A program made the translations under genes and the position numbers. From Nitrospirota bacterium (GTDB lineage: Bacteria; Nitrospirota; Nitrospiria; Nitrospirales; Nitrospiraceae): a stretch of DNA of 64,000 bases. A model generated the notes under the pieces. The model did not search any database, was not told where the DNA came from, and was given only the letters and a program-made list of their open reading frames with translations. Below, piece by piece: positions 45,558-55,010 of the stretch; the stretch's first letter is position 1; the number at the start of each line of letters is the position of its first letter. The DNA lies in assembly GCA_020027965.1 (NCBI GenBank), contig JAHRHE010000004.1, forward strand, positions 1 to 64,000, in the 5' to 3' direction.

Positions 45558-47231
45558 ATGGCGACGGACCCGAAGCACAAGAGCCACGACCTCACGGACG
45601 GCCCAGGAAGGGCGCCGGCCCGCGCCATGCTCAAGGCGGTGGGCTTCACCGACGATGACCTGTCCAAGCCTCTGGTGGGAGTCGCGAATACCTGGATCGA
45701 GGTGATGCCCTGCAACGCTCACCTGCGGCGGCTGTCCGCGAAGGTGAAAGATGGAATCAGGGCGGCCGGTGGGACCCCGATCGAGTACAACACCATCGCC
45801 GTTTCGGACGGGATCGCGATGGGCACGGAGGGGATGAAGGCCTCGCTCATCAGCCGCGAGGTCATCGCCGACTCGGTTGAGCTGGTCGCCCGCGGGCACC
45901 TGTTCGATGCGGTCGTGGCGCTCTCTGGATGCGACAAGACGATCCCCGGCACGGTCATGGCCCTGGCTCGCCTGAACCTCCCCTCACTCATGCTCTACGG
46001 CGGCTCGATCATGCCGGGGACGTTCCAGGGCCATGACGTGACGATTCAGGACGTCTTCGAGGCGGTCGGGGCTCACGCGGCCGGCAAGATGTCCGAGGCC
46101 GAGCTTCGTGATCTGGAGAACCATGCCTGCCCCGGCCCCGGTGCCTGCGGGGGACAGTTCACCGCGAATACAATGGCGATTGCCTTCGAGTTCCTGGGTA
46201 TTTCGCCGATGGGCTGTAACGGCGTCCCGGCGATGGACCCGCGCAAGGACGAGGTCGCCTTCCGATGCGGCCGGATGGTGATGGAGCTGCTCAAGCAGGA
46301 CGTGCGCCCGCGGCAGATCATCACGCGCAAGGCGTTGGAGAACGCGATCGCGGCGGTGGCTACGACGGGAGGGTCCACGAACGCGGTGCTGCACCTGTTG
46401 GCCGTTGCACGGGAGGCCGGGGTGCGGCTGACCATTGACGACTTCGACAAGCTCAGCCGAAAGGTCCCGCTGCTAGCCGACCTGAAACCAGGCGGCCGCT
46501 TCATGGCGGCCGATCTTTGGACGGCGGGGGGAACAACGCTTGTGGCAAAGCGGCTGCTGGATGCGGGTTTGCTGCACGCGGATCAACTGACCGTCACCGG
46601 CAAGACGATCGGTGACGAGGCTCGTCAGGCCATAGAAACACCCGGACAACAAGTATTGCGGCCGCTGACCAATCCGATCAAGTCCACCGGCGGCTTGGTG
46701 ATCCTGAAAGGGAACCTCGCACCGGAGGGGTGCGTCGTCAAGATGGCCGGGCACTCGATGATGTTGTTCAAAGGTCCCGCCAAGGTGTTCGACCGGGAGG
46801 AAGATGCGTTTGCCGCCGTGAAAGGCGGACAGATCAGGGCCGGCGATGTGGTGGTGATTCGCTACGAAGGGCCGGCGGGAGGGCCGGGCATGCGTGAGAT
46901 GCTGGGCGTGACGGCCGCCCTCGTGGGCGCGGGCTTAGGTGACTCGGTTGCCCTCCTCACCGACGGCCGGTTCTCCGGCGCCACCCACGGCCTGATGGCG
47001 GGCCACGTCGCGCCCGAAGCGGTCAAGAAGGGCCCGATCGCCGCGCTCAGGAACGGCGACCTGATCCGGTTCAATGTAGCGAAGCGACGGCTGGACGTGG
47101 AGCTGACCAAGAACGAGATCGCCGCCCGCCTGAAAAAGGTGAAGGCGCCCGTCCCTCGCTACACATCCGGCGTCATGGCCAAGTACGCCCGGCATGTCTC
47201 GTCGGCATCGGAAGGCGCGGTGACGAGCTGA
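45558..47231 (+). CDS. ilvD: Dihydroxy-acid dehydratase
   Basis: The 557-aa enzyme dehydrates dihydroxyacids in valine, isoleucine and leucine synthesis. It has [22 protein letters not shown], the cluster cysteines in [17 protein letters not shown] and [15 protein letters not shown], and C-terminal [20 protein letters not shown]. The start at ATG 45558 follows AGGAGGCC. Length is typical. It is preceded by the PepSY gene on the same strand; the order is probably chance rather than function. Confidence 0.97.
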   Translation: MATDPKHKSHDLTDGPGRAPARAMLKAVGFTDDDLSKPLVGVANTWIEVMPCNAHLRRLSAKVKDGIRAAGGTPIEYNTIAVSDGIAMGTEGMKASLISREVIADSVELVARGHLFDAVVALSGCDKTIPGTVMALARLNLPSLMLYGGSIMPGTFQGHDVTIQDVFEAVGAHAAGKMSEAELRDLENHACPGPGACGGQFTANTMAIAFEFLGISPMGCNGVPAMDPRKDEVAFRCGRMVMELLKQDVRPRQIITRKALENAIAAVATTGGSTNAVLHLLAVAREAGVRLTIDDFDKLSRKVPLLADLKPGGRFMAADLWTAGGTTLVAKRLLDAGLLHADQLTVTGKTIGDEARQAIETPGQQVLRPLTNPIKSTGGLVILKGNLAPEGCVVKMAGHSMMLFKGPAKVFDREEDAFAAVKGGQIRAGDVVVIRYEGPAGGPGMREMLGVTAALVGAGLGDSVALLTDGRFSGATHGLMAGHVAPEAVKKGPIAALRNGDLIRFNVAKRRLDVELTKNEIAARLKKVKAPVPRYTSGVMAKYARHVSSASEGAVTS

Positions 47232-47618
47232 GCGCAAGGGCTCATTGACGTGAGCCATCTTGCACATTTGCTGATCATCGAGGCCATATCAGATCATACC
47301 TGCTTTGAATTTTATTTGCCGGACTTCGAACGGGGATGCACGGGGTGATGAACTCCTCGGGCAGCCGATAGTCCCGGCACGCGGCCCGAAGGCGGCGGCA
47401 TTGAACGATGAGCCGATTGTCGCCCTGAATCCGGGGCGTCGATCCGCTTTAGAGGAGGTGGCAGAGCTGCAATTAGGCAGGGTATAGGGATAGTGGAGTG
47501 ATCGGGTTGACCTACCCCACCATCCCTGCGTTCGTGCAACTACAAAGGCCAATCAGCGAGGTTCTTCGGACTCTTTCTCCCTCTCAACCCATTTCCATCT
47601 CAAGCAGAACTCACCGCG
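47232..47618. other. Intergenic stretch between converging genes, no gene seen
   Basis: About 387 bases lie between the ilvD stop and the stop of the opposite gene. Short frames exist on both strands, but none has a ribosome site plus protein-like composition. I see no strong hairpin with a T-run. A decayed gene cannot be excluded. Confidence 0.45.
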
Positions 47619-48197
47619 CTATTTGAACTGAAAGTTCACGCGAACCGTGTGGAGTTCCGTGCCCCGCAAGAACGACAGATCGAGATGTGATGTGGCGCGA
47701 CCTTTCGGCAGCATGAACTCCTTGAAGCTTGTGCACCCGGTCAGCTCAACGTTTTGGTCCTGGTTCCCACCCCAACTCCCATCACTAAACTCTGCACTCG
47801 CGCCTTTCGGCGTGAGCGGAACGGCCGTGAATACAGCCTTTCCCAGATCTTGACCAAATGTCGTACCCCGGAAAGCAGTGGCAAGGCCATTGCCCCATAC
47901 GCTCCAGGAACCCAAGCCCTTTGAATCTTCGAAGACGTAAGTGATAGGCCCGGGACCGAGGTTCTGGACATACACACCGACCGGCACGCCAGTACTCGGC
48001 ACCGCTATGGTGCTCACAGGCACCAGTATCGACGAGGAGAATCGGACACCCGCGTCCGAATCGGTCTCCACGTTCTGGATCTCGCCTTTACTGTCGGGGC
48101 AGAAGTTCAACACGAGACCCGGAGATTGTGCGAACGCGAAGGAGCAAGAGAGGGCAATCGAAGCTACCACCCCGCTTAAGATCTTCAGGACTTTCAT
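47619..48197 (-). CDS. Exported protein of unknown function
   Basis: The 192-aa protein has a signal peptide ending SFAFA and a beta-rich mature part with two cysteines (LNFCPDS and LTGCTSF) that could pair. Segments such as VYVQNLGPGPITYVFEDSKG and KGRATSHLDLSFLRG suggest an Ig-like or pilin-like sandwich, but no family is recognised. GGGGAGG lies well placed before the ATG. Two copies of an AATCTTTATACTTAA-like sequence lie upstream. Confidence 0.7.
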   Translation of the reverse strand: MKVLKILSGVVASIALSCSFAFAQSPGLVLNFCPDSKGEIQNVETDSDAGVRFSSSILVPVSTIAVPSTGVPVGVYVQNLGPGPITYVFEDSKGLGSWSVWGNGLATAFRGTTFGQDLGKAVFTAVPLTPKGASAEFSDGSWGGNQDQNVELTGCTSFKEFMLPKGRATSHLDLSFLRGTELHTVRVNFQFK

Positions 48198-48267
48198 GGC
48201 TTGTTCCTCCCCATGTGTGATGGTTCACCGGGCATGTTCCTGCAAGCAGGAATTGCCCCGTACCGTT

Positions 48268-48301
48268 AATCTTTATACTTAACGTGCATCTTTACACTTA
48301 A
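48268..48301 (-). promoter_or_regulatory. Tandem 15-base repeats upstream of an exported-protein gene
   Basis: AATCTTTATACTTAA (48268-48282) and CATCTTTACACTTAA (48287-48301) differ at two positions and start 19 bases apart. On the minus strand the nearer copy contains TATAAA, a possible -10 for the gene at 47619-48197, about 75 bases away. Such spacing suits two regulator sites on one face of the helix, or a duplicated promoter. The gene's ribosome site is strong. Confidence 0.45.
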
Positions 48302-48740
48302 TTTATAGCAAGCCATGTGCCTATAACCCTAATCCATGTGATTTCCCTAACACTCTGTAATATCAATGCATCTGGTAGCTTTCTTTCCATTTCTTTATTC
48401 TCTTTATTGGTCTGGAGCATAAAGATCTGACAATTTTCGCATTCAGTCGCAGCATTTTGTTGTTCCTGACTAGGGCGTCCACTTATGCGAGGTGCTGATG
48501 CCACTAGTTTGACAGCGATGGTATCCAATTTTTCAGGGATTCGGTCAGTACATAAATAAACAGCAGCGCGAGAATACCTCAGAATGCTTTATGATCTTGT
48601 TCGCTTCGCTCTGGTTGGGATTACTTCCGTCAATGTTGTGCCGTATCCGGCGCCGCCACCGGCTACCTTCACTACCACCCTTGAGGGCAGGTGGGCTGGC
48701 AGCCTCAGCCTGCGCGCGTCCAGTCTGATTCCGGTGAAGC
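48302..48740. other. AT-richer intergenic stretch, no gene supported
   Basis: This part of an 1100-base gap is lower in GC than its surroundings. A 76-codon frame on the minus strand (48298-48528) has no ribosome site and overlaps the repeats at 48268-48301, so I do not call it. No hairpin or RNA gene is evident. Confidence 0.4.
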
Positions 48741-49071
48741 GGGCCTCGTGAAGCAAGAAGCGTCCCTGGACCCCTCGACTGAGCTCGGGACCCTGAGCTT
48801 GTCGATGGGTCGAACCTCAGGCTCGGGACGCCGTGAGCTCGTCCCTGGAATTCCCTCAGGACCCTGAGGCTCTCGAAGGGCATATCTCGCAAACAATCTA
48901 ACGAGGTACGAGCGACCCGCCTTCGCCACAGGCTCCTGCGGGTCCACCGACCCGTCGGCCAAAGCCTTTGGGCGGCGTGCCAAAGCCTTGGCGGAGGTGG
49001 ACGAGACACATACGACGCCGGAAGGTGCGCGACGCGCGTGCTTAGACCCGTTGCACTCCCAGAGCAACGGG
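48741..49071. repeat. Palindrome-rich repeat region
   Basis: Imperfect palindromes of the type TCGACTGAGCTC / GAGCTTGTCGA lie at about 48777-48811, and a related pair with CCCTCAGGACCCTGAGG at 48853-48869. An 11-base direct repeat GCCAAAGCCTT occurs at 48958-48968 and 48979-48989. A perfect 8-bp hairpin, CCCGTTGC and GCAACGGG, lies at 49047-49054 and 49064-49071. Palindromes with a CTGAGCTTGTCGA core are widespread in bacterial genomes. The 7-base period of other elements is absent. Confidence 0.6.
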
Positions 49072-49305
49072 TAACCCGGAGCCTGGCCGCCTCGCCCGCC
49101 CTGTATGCCCGTGTGCGCGCTCAGCAAGCAGGCGGGTCAGGCCGGTTGGCCGTCCGTCACTTCCGCGGGGCCTTCTCGCGAAGCTCAGCAACTGGGCTTC
49201 AAGAGCGAACTTCCCAGGCGGCTGCCTCTCGTGGGTCTTGCAGACCGCCCGCGGAGAGGAGTAGGATTGTTGTAGATAGACCCAGCACACCTAAGAGGAG
49301 GAGGG

Positions 49306-50316
49306 ATGGCTCGTCTGCGCAACAGAGACTGGCCCGTTGCGGCGTCTCTCTGGACTGCGCTCTTGCTCCTCTTCTTACCGACCGGTCCCCCCGCACAGGC
49401 CGCCTCGCACCAGCGCCCCTTCTGGACCGAGCAAGCCATGTTCCGCTTCGGGGAAGACCTGTTTTTTGTGGGCCGGGCTTCTTGCGCAAGATCGGAAGAG
49501 GATGGGCGGGACCAGTCCTTTCAACGCGGCTTGCGGGAACTGCTGAACTATACCCAGGCGTCCAGCGCGACGGGTCTCACGATCGAGACTCAAATGATGT
49601 TCCACGAGCGCGACAGCGCCGGCTGCCCCGCCGGGACCGTGACGGTCTGGCGCCTGCTACGCGTCGGCGCCGACAAGGTCGCCACCCTCGCAAAGGTGGC
49701 GGCGTACCGTCCCGCCCATGAGGGTCCTGTTGCCAGCGCTCCACCCAAGATGCTCGGACCGCACATCGGCATGTCCCGCGAGGAGGTCCTCCAGCGATTC
49801 GGCCGGCCCCGGTCCATCTCGATGAAGAATGGCGGCTTAGAGACGATCTGGCACTATCCTCGGCTCGGACTGTTGATCAGGTTTGACCAGGATGACGTGG
49901 TGGTTGGATGGAAGCTGAACGGGCACGAACAGCAGGGGGAAAAAGTCGAGTCTGGGGTTGGGGAGAGCAGGTCGACGGTCGACCTGACCTCTCGACTCCG
50001 CGACCTGGAAGAGACGCCCGATGGGCAGTTGAACATCGTGTATAACCGAGCTCACTTTCCATTCCCCTGGTCCCCCGCTGAAGAGCTTGCGCTGCCCCCT
50101 TCCGTGAATACCCTGCCTCGCGGTACGGAAGCGAAGTCTGCTCCGACATCGAGAACTCCCGGGCGTCAGGCACAAGTCCTGGAGAAACCGCTATCGGAGC
50201 CCGGTCCGTTTGAGCCGCCTCCGGCAGGGGGAGACGCGTCCAGCAGCCTCTATGATAGTCAGAACAGGATCATTCCGTACAGCATCGTGAAGGTCGGATT
50301 GCAGATCGCCAATTAG
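49306..50316 (+). CDS. Exported protein, paralogue of the Lon-like protein at 52319-53785
   Basis: The 336-aa protein starts behind GAGGAGGAGGG. After a signal ending near AQAA comes a domain of about 100 residues with FWTEQAMFRFGEDLFFVG, ELLNYTQASSATGL, two cysteines and TVTVWRLLRVGADKV. A BamE/SmpA-like module follows with IGMSREEVLQRFGRP and a strand pair. The C-terminal part is Pro/Ser-rich and has no Lon-like domain. The first 200 residues match the other protein position by position, so the two arose by duplication. Function is unknown. Confidence 0.75.
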   Translation: MARLRNRDWPVAASLWTALLLLFLPTGPPAQAASHQRPFWTEQAMFRFGEDLFFVGRASCARSEEDGRDQSFQRGLRELLNYTQASSATGLTIETQMMFHERDSAGCPAGTVTVWRLLRVGADKVATLAKVAAYRPAHEGPVASAPPKMLGPHIGMSREEVLQRFGRPRSISMKNGGLETIWHYPRLGLLIRFDQDDVVVGWKLNGHEQQGEKVESGVGESRSTVDLTSRLRDLEETPDGQLNIVYNRAHFPFPWSPAEELALPPSVNTLPRGTEAKSAPTSRTPGRQAQVLEKPLSEPGPFEPPPAGGDASSSLYDSQNRIIPYSIVKVGLQIAN

Positions 50317-50351
50317 GGTGCGCATCCCTCGAGTCGCTCCCTACGAATCTC

Positions 50352-50408
50352 CTCCGCTCTCCTCCTGCAGGTCTTCCTCTGACAGCGGGGAGAGGGAGTT
50401 CCTTCTCC
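50352..50408. terminator. Bidirectional hairpin between converging genes
   Basis: CTCCGCTCTCC (50352-50362) pairs with GGAGAGGGAG (50389-50398) with a single bulge or mismatch. TTCCTTCTCCC follows on the plus strand. It lies between the stops of the genes at 49306-50316 and 50428-50937. The T-run is broken, so strength is uncertain. Confidence 0.4.
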
Positions 50409-50427
50409 CAGCCCGATTCCACAGCGG

Positions 50428-50937
50428 TCATGGTACGCTGACGGTGAGCTGCTTGCGGCTGACCCCGCCCCCGGCATCCCCTACGCTGATGCGCACCGTA
50501 TGTTTACCTGAAGGCAGCTTGGCGTCGGGAATGTTGATTCCCTCGGGCGAAGTATAGGGTCGCACGCGGTCGGTGATGTCGATGGAGATGAGCTTCACCA
50601 CCGTGACTGCAAGCGTGGACAGGTCCACCGGCGCGCTGCGAGGCGTGAAGCGAACCAAGACCTCGAGCGGGGCCGGCCTGGAAGCTCCTTCCTCGGGCTT
50701 CATCAGCTCGATCATCGGGCCCGTATCCGGGGCCTCGCGACCGACGTCAAACGGTTTTCCCCCCGGTGGCGAGAGCATCCCCTCGGGTGCGGCAGGCTGC
50801 GCCGCCTCCTCAGGGGTAATCAGCCAGACCCCTTGCTCGGAGCCGGCCGCACGGGCCTGGCTCATGCTGAAAACCATGGCACCCGCGATAATCAGGCACC
50901 CGGCTACCCACCACGTGTTGACAGGCTCATGTTTCAC
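50428..50937 (-). CDS. Exported Ig-like protein of unknown function
   Basis: GTG 50937 follows AAGGAGG at a good distance, giving 169 aa. It has a signal peptide (CLIIAGAMVFSMSQARA), a Pro-rich linker, and a C-terminal domain of about 90 residues with PAPLEVLVRFTPRSAPVDLSTL, then LPSGKHTVRISVGDAGG. The latter is the closing pattern of Ig-like or cadherin-like beta sandwiches. It would sit in the periplasm or on the surface. The gene faces its left neighbour. Longer frames upstream lack a ribosome site. Confidence 0.65.
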   Translation of the reverse strand: MKHEPVNTWWVAGCLIIAGAMVFSMSQARAAGSEQGVWLITPEEAAQPAAPEGMLSPPGGKPFDVGREAPDTGPMIELMKPEEGASRPAPLEVLVRFTPRSAPVDLSTLAVTVVKLISIDITDRVRPYTSPEGINIPDAKLPSGKHTVRISVGDAGGGVSRKQLTVSVP

Positions 50938-51345
50938 GGCCCCTCCTTCACACAAGCGTGAGTCCCCGCTGGTCGGGCTCCTCGGCAAGATCGCCGCCCC
51001 GGGGATCCGTCGTTTCATGCGTATTATAGAACGTACGCCTGCCGACAACCAAGAGGCCCCAAGCACCCGGGGTCGCTCAGCTTCCGCGCGCCGGCCTCCG
51101 CAAGGCAGTCTTCGCAGGAGACGATGTCTTTGCACAGATTGCGCCGGTCTCCAGTCGAGGAGTAGGATAACAGGGAACCGAGCCGCTGGTCGGACTCGCC
51201 CTGCGACACGCATGCGCGGCCAGCCGCTGGTGCCAAGCGGTTACCGGATGAGGGGCTGCTCTATACCGATCAGGTCGCCGTCAGCATGCAAGTTGATACC
51301 CGGGCCTCATCTCGACCGACGGGAGAACCGCGGTTGGAGGGCAAC

Positions 51346-52275
51346 ATGGATCTGTTGGAACGCTTTGAGCAGGATCGCTGGGATGCTGTTGTTTCGCCCC
51401 ACGAACAGCGCCGCGCCCTCGAGTCCTTAGAGGGCGGCCGCGTGGTTTATTTCCCGCAGCTAGACTTCCCGTTCCAGGCTGCTGAGCGCGCCTTGTTGTC
51501 CAGGCAGTGGGACATGCGCGCCGACAAAAACATCAGTTACGCCCCGGACATCGGCTTGCTGAGAGGAGTGCGCGCGGACCTTCCTGATCGTGCGCTCCTG
51601 GTGGGGCTCATGCAACGCTTCGCCGATACAACCAAGCAGTTCCTTCGTCAGTTGCTGCCCACCTATGGACCGCAGCTCTCGCGTGCGCGGACCAGCTTCC
51701 GCCCCGTCGAAATCGCCGGTCGTCCCAGCTCTTACCGGAAGGACGACACCCGATTGCACGTCGATGCGTTCCCATCACGGCCGACCGGTAGCGCGCGCAT
51801 CCTGCGCGTCTTCTCCAACGTCAATCCCCACCGACAAGGACGCGCCTGGCGCCTCGGCGAGCCCTTTCCCGAGTATGCCCGTCGCTTCGCGCCCCGGATC
51901 CGCCCGCCGTTCCCAGGCAGCGCGACGCTGCTTCGCCTCTTCCGCATCACCAAGGGGTACCGGACCCTCTACGATCACTACATGCTCCGGCTGCACGACT
52001 TAGGGAAAGCCGACGTCGTGTACCAGCGGCAGGCTCCTCAGATGGCCTTCGATTTCCCTGCGGGCAGCACGTGGATTGTCTTCACGGACCAGGTGGTCCA
52101 CGCCGCTCACCGCGGTCAGCATCTCCTCGAGCAGACGTTTCACCTGCCCGTGGCCGTGCTGGCGAAGCCGGAACGGTCACCGTTGTGCGTGCTGGAACGA
52201 CTGACGGGAACCACGCTGACCGCGAACGCGTTAGGAGGAGAGAAGGGAACGGCCTCCTGTTCCGCCGCCGGATGA
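51346..52275 (+). CDS. Kdo hydroxylase-family dioxygenase (KdoO-like)
   Basis: From ATG 51346 (behind GGAGGG) the protein has 309 aa. It reads like the Kdo hydroxylase family: EGGRVVYFPQLDFPF near 30, DKNISYAPD, RTSFRPVEIAGRPSSYRKDDTRLHVDAFPSRPT with an iron-binding His-x-Asp, and a distal His in VVHAAHRGQ. KdoO converts the outer Kdo of lipid A-core to Ko using Fe(II) and 2-oxoglutarate. It suggests an LPS with Kdo/Ko. ATG 51286 is also in frame but lacks a ribosome site. Confidence 0.82.
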   Translation: MDLLERFEQDRWDAVVSPHEQRRALESLEGGRVVYFPQLDFPFQAAERALLSRQWDMRADKNISYAPDIGLLRGVRADLPDRALLVGLMQRFADTTKQFLRQLLPTYGPQLSRARTSFRPVEIAGRPSSYRKDDTRLHVDAFPSRPTGSARILRVFSNVNPHRQGRAWRLGEPFPEYARRFAPRIRPPFPGSATLLRLFRITKGYRTLYDHYMLRLHDLGKADVVYQRQAPQMAFDFPAGSTWIVFTDQVVHAAHRGQHLLEQTFHLPVAVLAKPERSPLCVLERLTGTTLTANALGGEKGTASCSAAG

Positions 52276-52318
52276 GGAAGCGGGCTCGCTCTGGGCGGGC
52301 TGAATTCCGGGAAGATGC

Positions 52319-53785
52319 ATGGTGCGTCCCCTCTACCACCACACCCGATGCCGCTCTGCCGGTTTCTTGGCCTCCCTCCTGGTACTCCCATTCCTGGCGG
52401 TGAACCCCGCTCCAGCAGAACCTCCCCCCCGCCCTTTCTGGGCCGAGCAGGCCATGTTCCGCTTCGGCGAGGATCTTTTCTTCGTGGGGCAGGCCTCCTG
52501 CGCGAAAACCCCTGAGGAAGGCCGTCAGCGAGCGTTTGTGCAGGGAGTCCAGGAGCTCCTGAACTACGCCCAAGCGCGCAGCGCGGCAGGCTTGGAGATT
52601 GCGACCCAGATGGTATTCGAGGAGGCGCCCGCGCCGGGCTGTCCGCCGCAAACGGTCACGGTGTGGCGGCTGCTCCGCGTCGATGCGGACAAAGTGACCG
52701 CCTTGCCGAAGGGCGCTCCGCCTCGGACCGCACCCGAATCCATTTCGGAACCCGCGGCGCCAAGAGACATTACGCCCCGGATCGGCATGTCCCGCGAAGA
52801 GATTCTCGAGCGATTCGGACGGCCCTGGTCCATCTCGATGCGAAAGGGTGGGGCCGAGACTCGTTGGACTTATCCGCGCTTCGGCCTGACACTCGTACTC
52901 GACGAGGATAATATCCTGAAACAGTGGCGCCTCGCTGGCCCGCAAGGGCGTGAGGAGAAAGCACCGGAGTTGAGGCCGAACGTCGAGAAGGGAGCGCCCG
53001 CTCTTGATCTCACCGCGCGCCTCCGGAGTTTGGAGAATACGCCGACACCGCTCGAAGGGACCCATGAGGGCCCTCCCCGCTCATCTCCCCCTGTCTCTGA
53101 GGGTTCGCTTCCGGCTGAAGGTCCGCCCCGGCGGCAGGTGTCTTCCCACGCATTCCCGCCGACCATGCGTACAGTTTCCGGCCTGGCCGCCGCTCAACCG
53201 CGGTTTGAGACCAAAGGGCTCGCTCCATCAGGCACGAAGTACCCTCGCTGCGATGTGGCCCTGTACAGTCTTTCGAACCAACACTTATCAGATGGGAGTG
53301 GACCACAGATTTCCTCAGACCACCGCTTTAGTGTGGGCACGGAAGCGCAGCTTCGAACGGCCACCAAGGCGGCAGCCAAGGCGAGTGGGTACGATCCACG
53401 GTTCCTTGCCATTCGACTCTCCATCAATCTGCCGGCTACTCTCGAAGCAACCTTTCCCCCTACCGAAGCAATTGACGCAGAAGGCTCAGTGGTCAGCTGG
53501 GCGGTCACGGTCGCATCGGCCATTCTCAACCACCCGGTGCGCCCCGACGTCGCAATCATCGGAACCATGGACGCCGATCTTCACGTCGGGCCCGTTGACG
53601 GCCTCGAAAGAAGGATCAGCGGCTGCCGTCAGTCCAGCCCGCTCGAGCTGGTTCTTTCAGCGAGCCAGAATTCGTTCGATCTGACCATGCGAGAGATGGG
53701 ATACGGCCTCACGCTCACGCAGGTGAACACGCTGGCCGACGCCTACGAAGCGGCGACCGGGCAGGATCTTCGTCCGCCTCGGTAG
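52319..53785 (+). CDS. Exported protein with degenerate Lon-protease-like domain
   Basis: The 488-aa protein has a signal ending near APA (residue 33). Residues 38-205 match the exported paralogue at 49306, including RFGEDLFFVG, the cysteine pair and IGMSREEILERFGRP. A Pro-rich linker follows. Residues about 340-485 resemble the Lon peptidase domain: AIDAEGSVVSWAVTVASAIL, HPVRPDVAIIGTMDADLHVGPVDGL, and a final helix. The Ser of GPSAG is not in register (EGSVVS, 388-393) and the catalytic Lys of GLKEK is Arg432. It is therefore probably a non-proteolytic scaffold. Confidence 0.7.
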   Translation: MVRPLYHHTRCRSAGFLASLLVLPFLAVNPAPAEPPPRPFWAEQAMFRFGEDLFFVGQASCAKTPEEGRQRAFVQGVQELLNYAQARSAAGLEIATQMVFEEAPAPGCPPQTVTVWRLLRVDADKVTALPKGAPPRTAPESISEPAAPRDITPRIGMSREEILERFGRPWSISMRKGGAETRWTYPRFGLTLVLDEDNILKQWRLAGPQGREEKAPELRPNVEKGAPALDLTARLRSLENTPTPLEGTHEGPPRSSPPVSEGSLPAEGPPRRQVSSHAFPPTMRTVSGLAAAQPRFETKGLAPSGTKYPRCDVALYSLSNQHLSDGSGPQISSDHRFSVGTEAQLRTATKAAAKASGYDPRFLAIRLSINLPATLEATFPPTEAIDAEGSVVSWAVTVASAILNHPVRPDVAIIGTMDADLHVGPVDGLERRISGCRQSSPLELVLSASQNSFDLTMREMGYGLTLTQVNTLADAYEAATGQDLRPPR

Positions 53786-53882
53786 CCTGTGGCGCAGCCC
53801 GCCCTCCGTGCTCGAGGCGCGGCGGCTGAAGCGGACGCTCTGTGAGACGTGAACCAGGATGCTTCGGGGCTGCGATGCAGGC

Positions 53883-55001
53883 TCAGTGGCTGCTGTAGAA
53901 GGCCTTGACCGTCTCCACCACGTAGACGAGCTGATCCTCGGCGAGTTCGGCGTAGATCGGCAGTGAGAGTACCTCTTCGGCCGCTCGCTCGGAAACCGGG
54001 AAGTCCCCCTTCTGATATCCGAGCTTCCGGTAGCATATCTGCAGGTGCATGGGAACCGGATAATACACTTCGGTTCCGATCCCCTTGTCTTTCAGGTAGG
54101 TTCGGACCTCGTCTCGCTGCTGGGCCCGGATCGTGAACTGGTTGAAGACGTGATAATTGCCCGTCTCCGTGACCGGGAGGACCACCCGCTCCAGCAGCTT
54201 GGCGTCCGCAAACAGCCGCTCGTAACGCGCTGCGTTGCGTCTTCGGCCCTCGGTCCAGCTACCCAGGTGCTTCAGCTTGACCCGCAGGATCGCGGCCTGA
54301 AGCGCGTCGAGACGGCTGTTGATCCCGACCCGTTCATGCACATAGCGCGTCCTGGAGCCATGCACGCGAAGCATGGCCAACAGGTCACTGAGTCCTCGGT
54401 CGTTGGTGGTAATCAGCCCCCCATCGCCAAACCCTCCGAGGTTCTTGGAGGGAAAGAAGCTGAAACACCCCGTATCTCCGAGTGCGCCAGCCCGGACCCC
54501 GTTCTGGGATGCGCCGATCGCCTGGCAGGCGTCTTCGATAATCGCCACTCCCTTGCGCTTGGCAATCTCCGTGATCGCTTCCATCTCGGCGCATTGCCCG
54601 AACAGATGGACCGGGATGATCGCCTTCGTGAGGGACGTGATCCTCTCTTCGATCCGGCTCGGATCCATGTTGAAACTGGCCGGGCGAATGTCCACAAAGA
54701 CAGGCCTCGCGCCCAGCCGGGAGATCGCACCGGCCGTCGCGAAAAAGGTAAACGGGACCGTGATGACTTCGTCACCGGGACCGATGCCGGCTGCCATCAG
54801 CGAGAGCAACAGCGCATCACTTCCGGAGGCCACTCCCACCGCATGGGCGGTCCCCACGTACGCCGCCAGCGCCTGCTCCAAATCAACCACCCGTGGCCCC
54901 AACACAAACCCTTGATCGTCGCAGATGGCCTCGATGGCCGCCAGGATCTCGCTTCGGATCGAGTGGTATTGCGCCTTCAGATCGAGGAGAGGAACGTTCA
55001 T
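53883..55001 (-). CDS. DegT/DnrJ/EryC1/StrS-family sugar aminotransferase
   Basis: The 372-aa PLP enzyme makes amino sugars from keto-sugar nucleotides. It starts MNVPLLDLKAQYHSIRSEIL and has VGVASGSDALLLSLMAAGIGPGDEVIT, EDACQAIGA (Asp near the pyridine N) and CFSFFPSKNLGGFGDGG with the PLP lysine in SKNLGG. FVLGPRVVDLEQ and the C-terminal HVFNQFTIRAQ fit the family. The product cannot be named. It is the last gene of the leftward polysaccharide cluster. Confidence 0.92.
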   Translation of the reverse strand: MNVPLLDLKAQYHSIRSEILAAIEAICDDQGFVLGPRVVDLEQALAAYVGTAHAVGVASGSDALLLSLMAAGIGPGDEVITVPFTFFATAGAISRLGARPVFVDIRPASFNMDPSRIEERITSLTKAIIPVHLFGQCAEMEAITEIAKRKGVAIIEDACQAIGASQNGVRAGALGDTGCFSFFPSKNLGGFGDGGLITTNDRGLSDLLAMLRVHGSRTRYVHERVGINSRLDALQAAILRVKLKHLGSWTEGRRRNAARYERLFADAKLLERVVLPVTETGNYHVFNQFTIRAQQRDEVRTYLKDKGIGTEVYYPVPMHLQICYRKLGYQKGDFPVSERAAEEVLSLPIYAELAEDQLVYVVETVKAFYSSH

Positions 55002-55010
55002 TCATGTCTC

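Noticed and set aside
47305-47487. Small frame after ilvD, possible transposase remnant
   Set aside because: No recognisable motif in any frame and no terminal repeats.
48298-48528. 76-codon minus-strand ORF
   Set aside because: No ribosome site, overlaps the tandem repeats, and no protein features.
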